This document shows, one piece after another, positions 6,831-8,221 of a stretch of 8,221 nucleotides of DNA; position 1 is the first letter of the stretch, and each line of letters opens with the position of its first letter. The notes under the pieces are model-generated. The model was not told the origin of the DNA, searched no databases, and saw only the letters and a list, made by a program, of their open reading frames with translations. The translations under genes were made by a program, and so were the position numbers. This DNA is from CAVHIG01 sp963636105 (lineage in GTDB: Bacteria; Bacillota; Clostridia; Peptostreptococcales; Anaerovoracaceae), in assembly GCA_963636105.1 (NCBI GenBank), contig CAVHIG010000065.1, forward strand, positions 1-8,221. Direction: 5' to 3'.

Positions 6831-7093
6831 AAAAAGTATACATTGTAAGGAAGCTTTGGGGTGGTAGCTGGCTGCAGGCCCTTGTGACGAGCAGCTAGAG
6901 ACAGCAAGCGATTCGAGCCAGGGTTTTGGCTGCTGCGAGCCTTTGGCACGGATTTTGCTCCGCAAAATCCGTGTGGACAAAGTCGCAGCCCAAAACCGGC
7001 GAGATGAGCTTAGCTGTCTCCTGCGAGGAACACCAGGCCAAAGACAGCTTTAGCCCCAAAGCTTCAAAGTTAGTTTTAAAGAGTATATTTTTT
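6831..7093. repeat. Large nested palindromic element (MITE-like or structured 3' UTR)
   Basis: This occupies most of the gene-free stretch 6667-7109. Working inward, the complementary arms are: AAAAAGTATAC (6831-6841) with GTATATTTTTT (7083-7093, one G-T pair); GAAGCTTTGGGG (6850-6861) with CCCCAAAGCTTC (7054-7065), perfect over 12 bp; AGCTG (6866-6870) with CAGCT (7045-7049); GCAG (6891-6894) with CTGC (7021-7024); GAGACAGC (6898-6905) with GCTGTCTC (7013-7020); GGTTTTGG plus GCTGCGA (6922-6938, two-base bulge) with the arm at 6983-6997; CTTTG (6941-6945) with CAAAG (6978-6982); and a perfect 12-bp apical stem, CACGGATTTTGC (6947-6958) with GCAAAATCCGTG (6962-6973), around a TCC loop. The whole folds into one rod on either strand. 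It is visibly more GC-rich than its flanks. No convincing coding frame or ribosome site lies inside, and no clear target-site duplication is visible. A non-autonomous mobile repeat is my best reading. Confidence 0.75.
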
Positions 7094-7109
7094 AGAATTA
7101 GCAAGTCTT

Positions 7110-7823
7110 TCACTTCTTCTCTTGCAACAAACATAACTCGCTTTCGGTAAGCTCCCTGCACTCGCCCGGCGCAAGATCCGCGGGAAGCGTAAGATTTCCC
7201 ATCGCCACACGGTGTAAGCTCACAACCTTTGCTCCAAAGCATCCAAACATCCTTTTTATCTGATGATAGCGCCCCTCGGAAAGCGTGACACGCGCGGTCT
7301 TTTGCCCTGTAATCGCCATTTCCGCTGCCTTACATACGCCATCACTGAGCTCTACGCCCTCCGCAAAGCACCGCGCCATTTCCGCCGTGACCTCTATATC
7401 GAGCTCCACATCATATACCTTTTTTATATGCTTCCTTGGCGAAAGAATATTGTGAGCCATTACGCCATCATCGCTTATTATCATAAGTCCTGTCGTATCC
7501 TTGTCGAGCCGGCCCATCGGGAAAAGCTCCCTGCCAGAATATTCCTCCGGTACCAGCTCAAGCACCACAGGCTGATTTCTATCCTCCGTAGCGGAGACAT
7601 ATCCCATAGGTTTGTTCAGCACAAGATATACGTTCTTTTTTATGGAAACGGCCTCGCCGTCCACGGTGATGAGGCTCTTCTCAGGGTCAGTCTTCGTGCC
7701 GGGATCCTTGATCATAGTGCCATCGACATATATTTTCCCTTTTGAGGCCAGCTTTCTCACCTCACTGCGCGAAAACCTTCCCTGCGAAGCTATTATTTTG
7801 TCTATTCTTTCCAATTTTCCCAT
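7110..7823 (-). CDS. rsuA: 16S rRNA pseudouridine synthase (RsuA family)
   Basis: This 237-residue enzyme converts a specific uridine of small-subunit rRNA to pseudouridine (U516 in E. coli numbering). An S4 RNA-binding domain fills residues about 4-50 (ERIDKIIASQGRFSRSEVRK, KIYVDGT). The synthase domain begins with VYLVLNKPMGYVSAT (65-79). The catalytic aspartate is D107 in GRLDKDTTGL. EGRYHQIKRMF (183-193) and a LHR segment followed by LAPGECRELTE (217-227) complete the RsuA signature. These match RsuA better than the RluB/RluE/RluF relatives, although exact site specificity cannot be proven from sequence. The ATG has GGAG about eight bases upstream, and a strong TTGCAT-17-TATAAT promoter lies about 50 bases ahead. 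It is the first gene after the ribosomal RNA terminator. Downstream, the stop codon is 16 bases from the outer arm of the large palindrome, which would be its 3' UTR. Confidence 0.93.
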   Translation of the reverse strand: MGKLERIDKIIASQGRFSRSEVRKLASKGKIYVDGTMIKDPGTKTDPEKSLITVDGEAVSIKKNVYLVLNKPMGYVSATEDRNQPVVLELVPEEYSGRELFPMGRLDKDTTGLMIISDDGVMAHNILSPRKHIKKVYDVELDIEVTAEMARCFAEGVELSDGVCKAAEMAITGQKTARVTLSEGRYHQIKRMFGCFGAKVVSLHRVAMGNLTLPADLAPGECRELTESELCLLQEKK

Positions 7824-7870
7824 ATGAAAATCTCCATTCCACTTTCACGCTAATCTACACAAACCAAATT

Positions 7871-7899
7871 ATTATATAAAATTTATATGATAAATGCAA
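7871..7899 (-). promoter_or_regulatory. rsuA: Sigma-A type promoter for rsuA
   Basis: On the minus strand TTGCAT (plus positions 7894-7899) is followed by a 17-base AT-rich spacer and a perfect TATAAT (7871-7876). It lies just past the 5S rRNA terminator and about 50 bases ahead of the rsuA ATG, exactly where a fresh promoter is needed. No TG extension and no obvious operator are seen. Confidence 0.7.
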
Positions 7900-7911
7900 C
7901 AGAAGTTCTTG

Positions 7912-7947
7912 CAAAAAACAAAACAACGCACGCCAATCGGCATGCGT
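7912..7947 (-). terminator. Rho-independent terminator of the ribosomal RNA operon
   Basis: Read on the minus strand, ACGCATGCC pairs with GGCGTGCGT (plus positions 7926-7934 and 7939-7947) as a 9-bp GC-rich stem with one G-U pair and a GATT loop. It is followed by TGTTTTGTTTTTTG. It begins about 10 bases beyond the 5S 3' end and separates the rRNA transcript from the rsuA promoter. Confidence 0.88.
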
Positions 7948-7956
7948 CATTCCGTG

Positions 7957-8073
7957 AACCGGCAACGTCCTACTTTCCCAGGCAGCTTCCCGCCAAGTAT
8001 CATCAGCGCTAAGGAGCTTAACTTCTGTGTTCGAGATGGGAACAGGTGTAGCCTCCTCGCTATAATCACCGGA
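7957..8073 (-). rRNA. rrf: 5S ribosomal RNA
   Basis: The minus strand carries a complete 5S rRNA of about 117 bases. The 5' end CCGGTGATTATAGC pairs with the 3' end GTTGCCGG to close helix I through G-U tolerant pairing. The hallmark internal stretch CACCTGTTCCCATCTCGAA followed by CACAGAAGTTAAGC is intact, as is the 3' part with TGGGAAAGTAGGACG. The exact ends are estimated to within a few bases. It is presumably the last gene of a 16S-23S-5S operon, but at least 148 bases upstream contain no 23S 3' end, so the spacer is long or the 5S gene stands apart. A strong terminator follows. Confidence 0.97.
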
Positions 8074-8086
8074 TTTATCACTTGTC

Positions 8087-8221
8087 TTTTGAACCGCCTG
8101 CTGCGTTGCTCTCAGTCGTTTCGGTGCTCATGTACCTCTGTACACTCCGCTCCTCACTCCTTCAGCGCCTTGCATCCGGCTCAAAATCCTGCGTGATCTT
8201 TGAGTACCAATGTACCCTCAA
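8087..8221. repeat. Inverted-repeat-rich spacer upstream of the 5S rRNA
   Basis: This is non-coding sequence reaching the window edge. TTTTGAACC (8087-8095) and GGCTCAAAA (8178-8186) form an outer inverted repeat with one mismatch, which becomes a G-U pair in minus-strand RNA. TGTAC-CTCT-GTACA (8131-8144) sits near the middle as a tight hairpin. A second palindrome at the edge pairs TTGAG-TAC (8200-8207) with GTA and CTCAA (8212-8221) around a CC bulge. GTACAT on the minus strand occurs in both units, which suggests a repeated module. It may be the 23S-5S spacer with a processing stem, or an inserted dispersed repeat. No gene is supported here. Confidence 0.55.

Noticed and set aside
6926..7150. 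Plus-strand frame of 74 residues inside the palindromic element
   Set aside because: The frame exists only because the hairpin arms lack stops. It has no Shine-Dalgarno site and overlaps the rsuA 3' end antisense, so I do not call it a transposase remnant.
6895..7242. Minus-strand frame of 115 residues across the palindromic element
   Set aside because: It begins inside rsuA in another frame, then runs through the inverted repeats, and has no ribosome site or recognisable domain.
7894..8196. Plus-strand frame of 100 residues
   Set aside because: It is antisense to the 5S rRNA, its terminator and the spacer, so it is a typical spurious rRNA-region frame.

Overview
The window looks like a chromosomal housekeeping segment from an anaerobic low-to-moderate-GC Firmicute of class Clostridia. 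The evidence is the strong Shine-Dalgarno sites (GGGAGG, AAAGGTGAT), the Clostridia-style set of DUF1846, DUF1934 and F420 gamma-glutamyl-ligase-like proteins, the Hsp33 with a CXC/CXXC zinc site, and a Gram-positive type 5S rRNA. An Anaerovoracaceae/Mogibacterium-like relative is my guess. It is not proven by anything in the sequence.

Every gene I can support lies on the minus strand, so the transcription order runs from the right end to the left. At the right edge is a 5S rRNA (about 7957-8073) preceded by a spacer with inverted repeats. The spacer presumably leads to a 23S gene outside the window. A strong rho-independent terminator follows the 5S gene. A good sigma-A type promoter then drives rsuA (16S rRNA pseudouridine synthase). 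Next comes a 443-base gene-free stretch (6667-7109). It holds a large GC-richer palindromic element of about 216-263 bases and a promoter whose -10 box touches a perfect 12-bp inverted repeat, just before hslO.

After hslO (redox chaperone Hsp33) come mscL (mechanosensitive channel), a DUF1934/YwiB-like beta-barrel protein, an exported S41 carboxy-terminal processing protease with PDZ and peptidoglycan-binding domains, a DUF1846 protein with its own promoter, and a coenzyme F420-0:L-glutamate ligase-like protein. A hairpin terminator at the left edge closes the run. The gaps inside this run are small (38 to 184 bases) and no strong internal terminator is visible, so partial co-transcription is likely.

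Functionally, hslO, mscL and the S41 protease all deal with protein or envelope stress (oxidative unfolding, osmotic downshock, envelope protein processing). The final pair, DUF1846 plus F420-ligase-like, are cytoplasmic enzymes of uncertain substrate. I see no phage, CRISPR, toxin-antitoxin or transposase genes. The least ordinary parts are non-coding: the large palindrome between rsuA and hslO, the hslO promoter palindrome, and the repeat in the spacer upstream of the 5S gene.
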